NCBI GenBank assembly: GCA_047619485.1 | Contig: JBLHKE010000392.1 | Coordinates: 1-7,237 of the forward strand | Direction of reading: 5' to 3' | DNA: 7,237 nucleotides | DNA from: JBLHKE01 sp047619485 | GTDB taxonomy: Bacteria > Verrucomicrobiota > Verrucomicrobiia > Verrucomicrobiales > DEV007 | Shown: in pieces, positions 1 through 5,705 of the stretch | Numbering within the stretch: position 1 is the stretch's first letter | Layout of the letters: every line of letters begins with the position of its first letter | Notes under the pieces: generated by a model | Database searches by the model: none | What the model was told of the DNA's origin: nothing | What the model saw: the letters and a program-made list of their open reading frames with translations, nothing else | Made by a program: the position numbers and the translations under genes

Positions 1-127
1 TGCGCAGGAATTTTAGCCAGCACCAAGGCAGATTTCAGCGATTATAGCGGGCTATTTGAGTTGGAAGCTAACGCGGGTGATGGCCAAAATAACCAGCAGA
101 TTGTAGGAGTTATTTACTGACAAGCCC
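1..127 (-). mobile_element. Left copy of MITE-like repeat, cut by window edge
   Basis: This stretch is the reverse complement of 1529-1655: position i pairs with position 1656-i, with a single mismatch at position 43 (T here, where the other copy implies G). Its inner end, at 127, carries the terminal motif that reads GGGCTTGTCAG on the minus strand. The match ends exactly there, because the next base (A at 128) does not pair with A at 1528. The window starts inside the element. By analogy with the right copy, about 29 more bases, including the outer terminal repeat, should lie just upstream. No transposase is encoded. Confidence 0.85.
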
Positions 128-186
128 AAAGTGCGTCGTTCGGGGTGATCGTTTTCTGTTGGCTGCTACTCGCGTGGATTGCAGGC

Positions 187-226
187 GGGAAAATCTTGGC
201 CCCTTCCTGCGGGGCCGTGATTTCCC
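187..226. repeat. Hairpin (bulged long stem)
   Basis: The outer arms GGGAAAATC (187-195) and GATTTCCC (219-226) pair with one bulged A. The inner arms GGCCCC (198-203) and GGGGCC (211-216) pair perfectly around a 7-nt loop. It abuts the next hairpin with no gap. It could be a bidirectional terminator-like structure or part of a dispersed repeat. There is no T-run directly after it, so a classical intrinsic terminator is not supported. Confidence 0.6.
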
Positions 227-249
227 AGAACGAACGAGGCGTTCGTTCT
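227..249. repeat. Perfect 10-bp stem, 3-nt loop hairpin
   Basis: The arms AGAACGAACG (227-236) and CGTTCGTTCT (240-249) are perfect reverse complements around the loop AGG. The GAACG/CGTTC units resemble half-sites of a dimeric repressor, but the arm order and spacing differ from the LexA-type boxes at 1249-1284. It is immediately adjacent to the hairpin ending at 226. Confidence 0.65.
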
Positions 250-343
250 ACGCTCCGGCATCAGCAGTCTCTGGTGCCTTTTGAATGCTTCTGCGGTGCA
301 ATGCATTATTCGGCGATGGTGCCCCTTATCTACGTGCCATTCA

Positions 344-379
344 CACCTGACCCCGCTTCATGGCTCACGGGATCAGGTG
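344..379. repeat. 12-bp stem hairpin
   Basis: The arms at 344-355 (CACCTGACCCCG) and 368-379 (CGGGATCAGGTG) pair at 11 of 12 positions around a 12-nt loop. No T-run follows on either strand. It may be an RNA structure or a dispersed repeat; no function is assigned. Confidence 0.55.
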
Positions 380-560
380 CTCTTGGACATTGATGCGAGT
401 CGTCTAGGTCTCGGTTTTTTCTCTTATTCCGATTCCGGAGCGCTCCCTTCTCCGGAGCCAGAAGATTCTCCCACCCAGCGGACGGTGTGTGGGGACACGG
501 GTTCGATTGATCTCATTGATTTCATAGTGGTTCTGCGTGTCTGGGTGAAATGGTCAGATG

Positions 561-1187
561 CTACGCCTTTGCCTTGCTCTTCTGGCTCGTGCTCGGCTTG
601 GCGGCCTTGGTTGATTTTTTGGCTTTGCTGCTGCTCTTGCTTTTGCTCTTGGTGAGCGACATGCCGTGATCGATCACCTCTGCGAGCGTTTTCAGACCGA
701 GTCCCTTCACTCTCCGTAGATCCTCGACGGACTCGATTGGCCGGGCTTGCTTGATCGCCTGGCTACGTGATTCGCCAATGCCGTCGATCTTGGTCAGATC
801 GCTAGACTTTGCGTCGTTGAGCATCGCAAGCAGTTTGGTCTTCTGGGTTGGGGTGAGCTTTGCTGCCAGCTTCTTCACCTCACTCTCGATCTTGGCGACT
901 CGCTCGCTGGTCTTTTTGGTCTCCGCGCCGAGCTTCGCGCTGGCGAGGCGCTTCTTGATCGATTCTGTGGTTGGTTTCTCGCTCGCCGATCTACCGGCGT
1001 CGGCGAGTTTCTGGTTCGAGCGCTTCTCACTGGCCTCGGCCTTCTTTGCCATCTCTGCGTTCGCTTTTTTCTCCGCTCGCTCGCTCGCACCAGTCAGAAC
1101 TGGCATAGACAGCAGGCCGGCGACCAGGATCAGGGCGAGGCCGAATTTGAAAGTGCGGGGTGAGTGGATCATTTGTGTCTTTTTCAT
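561..1187 (-). CDS. Exported ComEA-like helix-hairpin-helix protein
   Basis: This is a 208-aa protein. Residues 1-34 form a signal peptide: a basic n-region, a hydrophobic core GLALILVAGLLSMPVL, and a likely cut after LTGA. Residues 35-115 are rich in Ala, Lys, Glu and Ser with heptad-like spacing, so probably helical or coiled coil. Residues about 116-175 carry two helix-hairpin-helix motifs with hairpins DGIG (135-138) and KGLG (161-164), joined by a RPIESVEDLRRV-type helix. This is the arrangement in the ComEA family, whose members bind double-stranded DNA through backbone contacts. Residues 178-208 are a Lys/Ser/Ala tail typical of non-specific nucleic-acid binding. I infer a DNA-binding protein acting outside the cytoplasmic membrane, perhaps in DNA uptake. 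Unlike usual ComEA, the HhH pair is followed by a basic tail. Met6 is an alternative start that would keep the signal peptide; neither start has a convincing ribosome site. Two LexA-type boxes lie upstream. Confidence 0.9.
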   Translation of the reverse strand: MKKTQMIHSPRTFKFGLALILVAGLLSMPVLTGASERAEKKANAEMAKKAEASEKRSNQKLADAGRSASEKPTTESIKKRLASAKLGAETKKTSERVAKIESEVKKLAAKLTPTQKTKLLAMLNDAKSSDLTKIDGIGESRSQAIKQARPIESVEDLRRVKGLGLKTLAEVIDHGMSLTKSKSKSSSKAKKSTKAAKPSTSQKSKAKA

Positions 1188-1248
1188 CGTTTTAGGTCTT
1201 GTTTTTTAGTGTTGTGTGCAGCTTCTGTTTCACTGTGAATCAGAACAC

Positions 1249-1262
1249 TGTTCGAAAGAACA
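1249..1262 (-). promoter_or_regulatory. LexA-type operator, box 1
   Basis: TGTTCGAAAGAACA is a perfect TGTTC-N4-GAACA palindrome, 61 nt upstream of the HhH start codon. I recall this 14-bp consensus being reported as the Verrucomicrobia LexA site. A further GAAC-N3-GTTC arrangement overlaps it at 1243-1253. Box 1 covers part of the candidate -10 element. Confidence 0.8.
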
Positions 1263-1287
1263 TACAATACTGTTCTAGAGAACACAA
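1259..1287 (-). promoter_or_regulatory. Candidate promoter of the HhH gene
   Basis: Reading the minus strand, a -35-like TTGTGT (1282-1287) and a -10-like TATGTT (1259-1264) are separated by 17 bp. Each element differs from the sigma-70 consensus at two or three positions, so the match is modest. Both elements overlap LexA-type boxes, which fits repression by promoter occlusion. Transcription would start near 1252, giving a leader of about 65 nt. Confidence 0.4.
1271..1284 (-). promoter_or_regulatory. LexA-type operator, box 2
   Basis: TGTTCTAGAGAACA is a second perfect TGTTC-N4-GAACA palindrome. Its centre is 22 bp from that of box 1, about two helical turns, so both dimers would sit on the same DNA face. 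Flanking bases are also similar between the two boxes (ACTG before the shared core, and AYA after it). It overlaps the candidate -35 element. Confidence 0.8.
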
Positions 1288-1381
1288 TCGCTTTATTGAT
1301 GCTTTTTAAAAAAAGTCATAAAGGCCGATTCGAGGAGCAGATGCGGCAGGTGAGAGCATGCCTGAATGCCACCAGTTGAAG

Positions 1382-1404
1382 GGAATCCCTCGGTGGGGAA
1401 TTCC
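1382..1404. repeat. Imperfect hairpin
   Basis: GGAATCCC (1382-1389) pairs with GGGGAATTCC (1395-1404), with a short loop and a bulge. On the minus strand it lies just after the TAG that ends the possible gene remnant, where a terminator would be expected, but no T-run follows. Confidence 0.3.
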
Positions 1405-1419
1405 GCTCCGGGCACCGCT

Positions 1420-1518
1420 CTAGCGAGCGCGGACGCGTAGTTGGCTGCGGGTTTCGCTTTGGTCGCGCGGGATGGCGGTGGCGTGGCCGGCGAAGTCTTC
1501 GAATCCGGGGACGTGCGT
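1420..1518 (-). pseudogene. Possible 3' gene remnant
   Basis: A minus-strand frame of 32 codons ends at TAG (1420-1422) and reads like a protein C-terminus (PGFEDFAGHATAIPRDQ ... RVRAR). No start codon is available, because an in-frame TGA sits at 1519-1521, only 7 bp from the MITE boundary. It could be the tail of a gene lost by deletion or rearrangement next to the mobile element, or a chance open frame. I do not recognise the family. Confidence 0.25.
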
Positions 1519-1525
1519 TCAGGTC

Positions 1526-1555
1526 TTAGGGCTTGTCAGTAAATAACTCCTACAA
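1526..1555 (+). repeat. Left terminal inverted repeat of the MITE (with TTA flank)
   Basis: It aligns to the reverse complement of 1659-1688 with 25 of 30 identities. The conserved blocks are TTGTCAG, AAATAA and TACAA. The first three bases (TTA) are the presumed target duplication. Confidence 0.7.
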
Positions 1556-1685
1556 TCTGCTGGTTATTTTGGCCATCACCCGCGTTAGCTTCCAACTCAA
1601 ATAGCCCGCTATCATCGCTGAAATCTGCCTTGGTGCTGGCTAAAATTCCTGCGCATCTTTGTATGACTTATTTCCTGACAACCCC
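1529..1685 (+). mobile_element. 157-bp MITE-like element, complete copy
   Basis: Both ends carry the same imperfect inverted repeat. The left end begins GGGCTTGTCAGTAAATAA and the right end, read on the minus strand, begins GGGGTTGTCAGGAAATAA. Over the 30 bp at 1526-1555 and 1659-1688 the two agree at 25 positions. The element is flanked by TTA on both sides (1526-1528 and 1686-1688), consistent with a 3-bp target duplication. It is too short to encode a transposase, so it would be moved by an element elsewhere with similar ends. Positions 1529-1655 are repeated in inverse orientation at 1-127. Subterminal ATTTTGGCCA and TGGCTAAAAT (near 1566 and 1636) add further dyad symmetry. Confidence 0.75.
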
Positions 1686-1688
1686 TTA
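1659..1688 (-). repeat. Right terminal inverted repeat of the MITE (with TTA flank)
   Basis: This is the partner of 1526-1555. The outer bases TTA (1686-1688, plus strand) repeat those at 1526-1528. The corresponding part of the left copy lies outside the window. Confidence 0.7.
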
Positions 1689-1862
1689 GCGTCGGGGCTG
1701 CTCTCGATGGTGGAGCCGGAATCTGAAGTTAAAGACAAACCTAAACGCGCCTCGGAGGCGTCTCGCCGCGTCCCTGACAAACTCGGGGCGTCTCGTTCCA
1801 AGCTCCTGGATCAGCAGTGCGATTTGATGCGCGCGAACGTGCACGTAATTTTCGCCACTGCG
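1686..1862. other. Intergenic stretch with direct repeats, no confident gene
   Basis: This lies between the MITE and the 3' end of the SGNH gene. It holds a direct repeat, CTCGGAGGCGTCTCG (1751-1765) and CTCGGGGCGTCTCG (1782-1795), differing by a one-base indel and spaced 31 bp apart. A minus-strand frame of 56 codons (1643-1810) runs from here into the MITE and stops inside it. A plus-strand frame from a TTG at 1659 crosses the stretch and continues antisense to the SGNH gene. Neither has a recognisable domain. No clear terminator for the SGNH gene is visible. Confidence 0.45.
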
Positions 1863-3167
1863 CTAACGAACAACAGCCCGGATCTCGATCACATGTTCGA
1901 CCGGTGCCATCGATCGTCCGAGTGCCTTGGCAAGTTTGGCGTGGACTTTTTCTGTGAGGGCGACGGTCGCCTCCATGTCGGCGTGGCCTTCTGGGCCGTG
2001 CATTAGAGTCTTCATCTGACGGGTCTCGTAGGCCTGTTTTTTGGCAGCGGCATCCCAGACCTTTTGGAAAGCTTGGCGCAGTGGATGGTCGATGAAATCG
2101 GCCGCGAGGTTCACGCCAGCTGCCAGCTGCTGTTTTGAATACTCGCGCGTCTCATCGCCCCATTTGACCGAGTAATTGGACGCTTTGGGGTTCGCTATTT
2201 TTAGGGTGAGACGATTTAAATCTGCGTCGAATGGCACTAGCGCTAAGCCCGCGCGGATGCTGTCGTCGTTGGTGAGGTTGCCGGGGCCGGGCGCAAATGG
2301 GAGCCGCTTGCTGAGCAGGGTGATGCGGCCGTCTTCGATCGATTTCACCTCGTGGCCACCGCTCGCGTCGGCTTTGTCTCCGTCCACCACGATCGAGCCC
2401 AGATCACCGTCGAGACCCAACCCTTTTAAGAACGCGTACGCCATCACTAGCTGGCCCGCCCAGCCTGGATGCACGCCGTCTTTGCCGGCGACTTTGAAGT
2501 CTTTTCCGTGGGCTTTTTTCGCCTTGTAGTCGGCGATCAACATTGGTCGGTAGACGTCGGCGAAGCGCTGTTTCTCTGTGGTCGCCAGCTCGACGCCGAT
2601 GTTGCGGAATTTGCTGAGGGTCACGTTGAGGTCGAGCTGCGTGCCTGTGGCGCTCTTCACCCAGGAAGGCACGGAATCGATGATACCCGGTGATCCTAAC
2701 AGAACCTCACAATCTGCCGCGCGGAATTCTTTTATCATCCCGGCGAGGTTCTCCCGGTAGGCCTTGGCAATCGCCTCGTCGAAGGGCACGTAGCGGAAGT
2801 CGTTCATGCCGTAGCAGGTGGTGGCCACGTCCGGCTTGAAGCGCAGCACGTCGTTCTCCATCCGGCCGAGGAAACCGCCAGCCTGCTCGCCGCTCCAACC
2901 GAACTGCCGGCAGGTCACTTCGAGTTCGGGGACGCAGGCGGTGAGGTAGGCCTCGATGATGAGTGAGTAGCGCTTCTGTTCGGTGATCGAGTCGCCGCAG
3001 ATCGCCAGGTGATCGCCTTTTTCTAACATCAGGCCGCCACCAGAAGGGGCGGGCAGGAGTTGGTATGGTGCGAAGTGTGGGTCGTCCGGGAGCGGCTTGG
3101 CGTTCTGTGCCTGTAGGGTGCAGGTCACGATTGCTAGGACGAGGGTGGCAACTATTGGGCGTTTCAT
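1863..3167 (-). CDS. Exported SGNH/GDSL-family hydrolase
   Basis: This is a 434-aa protein with a signal peptide at 1-20 (cut likely after LQA). The SGNH core spans roughly residues 48-255. Block I is GDSITE with nucleophile Ser60, block II is FGWSGEQ around Gly90, block III is YGMND with Asn122, and block V is DGVHP with Asp230 and His233, so the catalytic set is complete. The family hydrolyses ester bonds of acylated carbohydrates, lipids or other esters, and the export signal implies an extracytoplasmic substrate such as acetylated polysaccharide; the substrate itself cannot be read here. The protein is about 180 residues longer than a minimal SGNH domain. The C-terminal part (about 260-434) has a segment with beta-strand character followed by a charged helical region. 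No Shine-Dalgarno is evident before the ATG, but the signal peptide supports this start. It is transcribed divergently from the VWA gene. Confidence 0.93.
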   Translation of the reverse strand: MKRPIVATLVLAIVTCTLQAQNAKPLPDDPHFAPYQLLPAPSGGGLMLEKGDHLAICGDSITEQKRYSLIIEAYLTACVPELEVTCRQFGWSGEQAGGFLGRMENDVLRFKPDVATTCYGMNDFRYVPFDEAIAKAYRENLAGMIKEFRAADCEVLLGSPGIIDSVPSWVKSATGTQLDLNVTLSKFRNIGVELATTEKQRFADVYRPMLIADYKAKKAHGKDFKVAGKDGVHPGWAGQLVMAYAFLKGLGLDGDLGSIVVDGDKADASGGHEVKSIEDGRITLLSKRLPFAPGPGNLTNDDSIRAGLALVPFDADLNRLTLKIANPKASNYSVKWGDETREYSKQQLAAGVNLAADFIDHPLRQAFQKVWDAAAKKQAYETRQMKTLMHGPEGHADMEATVALTEKVHAKLAKALGRSMAPVEHVIEIRAVVR

Positions 3168-3273
3168 GGTGGTGATGATCGGTGAAGTCCGAGGCCGGTG
3201 CGAATTTTTTCACAACTTTTGTGCACCCTTGGTGGGCAGATGTCGTTTGGAAGTGGTGCACCCATAAAACTCT
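3168..3273. promoter_or_regulatory. Divergent intergenic region with small repeats
   Basis: These 106 bp separate two divergent start codons, so promoters for both the SGNH gene and the VWA operon should lie here. I cannot place either -35/-10 pair with confidence. Visible structure is an inverted repeat CACAA-CTT-TTGTG (3211-3223) and a direct repeat GTGCACCC at 3221-3228 and 3256-3263. These could be operator half-sites shared by both directions. Neither gene has a Shine-Dalgarno-like sequence. Confidence 0.45.
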
Positions 3274-5670
3274 ATGAAAAACAACGACGATACTAATTTC
3301 AAATCACGAATCATCGACCACTGCAGCCGGCTCTATGCGGGGCTGGCACTGTTGGTGGTGATTTTGATGCTTTTAATTCCCCGCGCCGAGGCAGTCCTAG
3401 TCGATGTCGAGCTCTCGCTGGTGATCGATGTATCGAACAGTGTCGATGTTAGCGAGTACAACTTGCAGATGGATGGCTATGCGAACGCTTTTCGGGATCC
3501 GGCGGTTCAAGCAAATATCCTCGGCGGCACTGAGGGCGCGATCGCAGTGAACGCCGTCTTTTTTGCCAGCGATTACTTCACGACGACCCTCGATAGTTGG
3601 AGGATCCTCGATAGCGCGGTAGCGATCGAGGATTTTGCGGATGAGCTGGATGTGTTTCCCCGCCCAGGAGGAGGTGGAACCGACATCGCCTCGGGGATGG
3701 ATCGCTCGCGCTTGTTGTTTGATGCGAATGGCTTCGAGAGTAGTAATCAGGTGATGGATGTTTCCGGCGATGGCACCTCGAACGTGATTGAGACAAGCTC
3801 CGCGCGGGATGCCGCAGAGACGGCCGACATCAAGGTGAACGGCTTACCGATCGACAACGGGGTCACCACCACGATCAGTGATTACTATGCGGCGAATGTG
3901 GTGACCCCGGGCGGCTTCGTCGAGATTGCTAGCACCTTCGCCGACTTCGAGGCTGCGGTGAAACGTAAAATCCTCATGGAGACCGGCGGCGATGGCGGTG
4001 ATTGCCAGGTCGAAGTGGTCTCGATCGATTGTCCAGATGAGGTCGACGGTGCCTACACCGTGAATTTCAATCTCACCAACGGCGCACCCAATACGGCGTT
4101 CTACGCTTGGCTGACTCCATGTCTGGACGGCGACTTGCCACCCGGCGCGATTACGCTGCAGCCGGAACCGGTCGGTGTGTTCCCCTTGGATCCACCGATT
4201 CCGAGCGGCGATTCTGGTTCGCTGACGATCCAGTTGCCTGGCGGCGCGAGTATCAGCGGGGAGACGGTTTGTTTCCGGATTACCCTCCTCGATCGCAGCG
4301 GCGGCCAGTGTTGCACGACCAAGCTCTGCGTCGAACTCCCACCGTGCGATTGTGCGGAGTTGATGAGTAGTCAGATCGATTGCCAGGCGCTCTCGGATGG
4401 GACGATCAAATACACGCTGACCCTGACGGTGCGCAACCGCACCGATTTCTCCGACACGCCGTTCACGTTCTGGCATGCGAACTTTCTGCCGCCAGATGGT
4501 TTTGATTCCGCTTCGGTGACCCTTTCGCCAGAGATTGCACCGGGCGATACCGGCACGATCACCACCTGTTACTACGGCGCGCCGGGCGAGCTGTGTTTCA
4601 GCTTGGCGCTGCACGATGACACCTTGGAGAACTGTTGCTCGCTCGAGGATATCTGCCTGACGTTGCCACCATGTGGCGCGCCGTGTCAGCCGGACACCTG
4701 CCAGCTCACCCGGCGCGTGCCCTGCTGCCCGAGCACCGGGATGGCGACGATCGTCTACACGATCTGCAACAACTGCGACGTGCCGCGCACCTACACCTGG
4801 ACCGCCGACGGCTTCGCCACCCCGGGTTGCGATGATGTCCTGACGGCAGCGATGTTCACCCCATCGAGCGGCACCATTGGACCGGTATTACCCGGCGAGT
4901 GTGCCTCCGTAACGATCATGGTGCGCTGCGATGCGCTCGCGCCTGCTGGCCAAGGATGCGCCGGTTTCCAGATCTGCGCAGAGTCCAGCCCGCTTGCGCC
5001 GAAGGTCTGTTGCGATGGCGTGGTCTACGTCCCGCAGCCTGGAGAGATCGTCATCAAGCAGGCCAATCCAGGCCTGGTGCTGATCGATCAGGATCCGACC
5101 CAGGTGTCGTTCACCCTTGAGAACCCGTCGGACAATGCGGTGCAGGGCACCCTCGGATTTGCTGACCAGCGTAGCGCGCTCGCCTTCGCCGTCGCAGGCG
5201 CTGGCTCGGGGATGACGGAGTTCTTCACCAGCGTCTCGCTGCAGCCGAAAGAGAAGAAGGTGCTGGTGCTGGACGTGTTCCAGATGGAAAACGAGACGGC
5301 GACCCCGGACTTCACCGAGGTCTTCATCACGCCGTCACTGGGCGCGCCATTCTTGCAGTTGCCGATGCAGCTGGCGCTGCCTGATCCTCCGCTTGGCCAA
5401 CGGGCGCGCCGCGGTATCCGCGCGATCAGCCTTTCTCCCGAGCCAACCCCACAAGTGGTCGTGCGCTTCGCCACCGAAGTCGGGAAGCGCTACCAGATCC
5501 AGGAGTCGGGCGACCTGCTCGGGTGGGCCGACATGTCCTGCACCGTTGTCGATGTCGAGGTCGATGCAGGCGGTCGCTTCATCGGCACCGGCAGCGAGGT
5601 GGTCTGTGTCGTGCCCTGTGGCGAGCCATCGCCGGCTGCGTTCTATCGCGTCGTTGAGGTCGCCGAGTAG
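3274..5670 (+). CDS. Secreted DUF1194/VWA-like protein with Cys-rich repeats
   Basis: This is a 798-aa protein. Residues 1-40 are a long signal peptide (core LALLVVILMLLI, cut after AEA). Residues about 41-236 match the DUF1194 von Willebrand A-like family: the MIDAS motif DVSNS (Asp52, Ser54, Ser56), Thr136 in GGGGTDI, DVSGDG (162-167), and the closing FADFEAAVKRK segment. Such domains bind a divalent cation and usually mediate protein contacts. Three Cys-rich beta-type repeats follow (about 244-359, 360-475, 476-582). The first two end in CF-x-I/L-x-L-x-D ... CC ... C-x-x-LPPC. Residues about 594-700 look like a beta-sandwich with hydrophobic alternation. Residues 717-798 form a C-terminal domain (YQIQESGDLLGW ... 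FYRVVEVAE) of a type I associate with secreted proteins of Verrucomicrobia. No membrane anchor or sorting signal is seen. The next gene starts 35 bp downstream. Its biological role is unknown. Confidence 0.9.
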   Translation: MKNNDDTNFKSRIIDHCSRLYAGLALLVVILMLLIPRAEAVLVDVELSLVIDVSNSVDVSEYNLQMDGYANAFRDPAVQANILGGTEGAIAVNAVFFASDYFTTTLDSWRILDSAVAIEDFADELDVFPRPGGGGTDIASGMDRSRLLFDANGFESSNQVMDVSGDGTSNVIETSSARDAAETADIKVNGLPIDNGVTTTISDYYAANVVTPGGFVEIASTFADFEAAVKRKILMETGGDGGDCQVEVVSIDCPDEVDGAYTVNFNLTNGAPNTAFYAWLTPCLDGDLPPGAITLQPEPVGVFPLDPPIPSGDSGSLTIQLPGGASISGETVCFRITLLDRSGGQCCTTKLCVELPPCDCAELMSSQIDCQALSDGTIKYTLTLTVRNRTDFSDTPFTFWHANFLPPDGFDSASVTLSPEIAPGDTGTITTCYYGAPGELCFSLALHDDTLENCCSLEDICLTLPPCGAPCQPDTCQLTRRVPCCPSTGMATIVYTICNNCDVPRTYTWTADGFATPGCDDVLTAAMFTPSSGTIGPVLPGECASVTIMVRCDALAPAGQGCAGFQICAESSPLAPKVCCDGVVYVPQPGEIVIKQANPGLVLIDQDPTQVSFTLENPSDNAVQGTLGFADQRSALAFAVAGAGSGMTEFFTSVSLQPKEKKVLVLDVFQMENETATPDFTEVFITPSLGAPFLQLPMQLALPDPPLGQRARRGIRAISLSPEPTPQVVVRFATEVGKRYQIQESGDLLGWADMSCTVVDVEVDAGGRFIGTGSEVVCVVPCGEPSPAAFYRVVEVAE

Positions 5671-5705
5671 GACGGAAAAACCCGAACCAACTGATTCCTC
5701 CTACC

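Larger units (their letters stand above)
128..560. other. 433-bp non-coding stretch with several hairpins
   Basis: This lies between the left repeat and the 3' end of the HhH gene. I see no gene I can support. Two plus-strand open frames cross it (145-393 and 281-655); neither shows a recognisable domain, and the second runs antisense into the HhH gene. The stretch does contain strong dyad symmetry at 187-226, 227-249 and 344-379, and a weaker one at 435-455 (CCGGAG against CTCCGG). A minus-strand frame of 33 codons starting near position 525 also exists but has no support beyond being open. Confidence 0.5.

Noticed and set aside
145..393. 82-aa plus-strand frame starting at GTG
   Set aside because: No recognisable domain, no ribosome site, and it runs straight across strong DNA hairpins. 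The hydrophobic start is suggestive of a signal peptide but not enough to call a gene.
281..655. 124-aa plus-strand frame
   Set aside because: Its 3' part is antisense to the well-supported HhH gene and reads as a Cys/Ser/Trp-rich shadow of that gene's Lys/Ser codons.
751..1209. 152-aa plus-strand frame
   Set aside because: Entirely antisense to the HhH gene; its Ala/Phe/Ser composition is the mirror of Ala/Lys/Glu codons.
1..1685. CRISPR array
   Set aside because: The repeats are two inverted copies 1.4 kb apart, not regularly spaced short direct repeats, and no cas gene is present.
1659..2006. 115-aa plus-strand frame from TTG
   Set aside because: It begins inside the MITE terminal repeat and its second half is antisense to the SGNH gene; no domain is recognised.
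2707..3261. 184-aa minus-strand frame overlapping the SGNH gene start
   Set aside because: It is an Arg/His/Pro-rich out-of-frame reading of the SGNH coding sequence, which has an intact catalytic set and signal peptide in its own frame.
3844..4614. 256-aa minus-strand frame inside the VWA gene
   Set aside because: It is a shadow frame opposite a gene with clear domains and signal peptide; Arg/Ala-rich with no motif.
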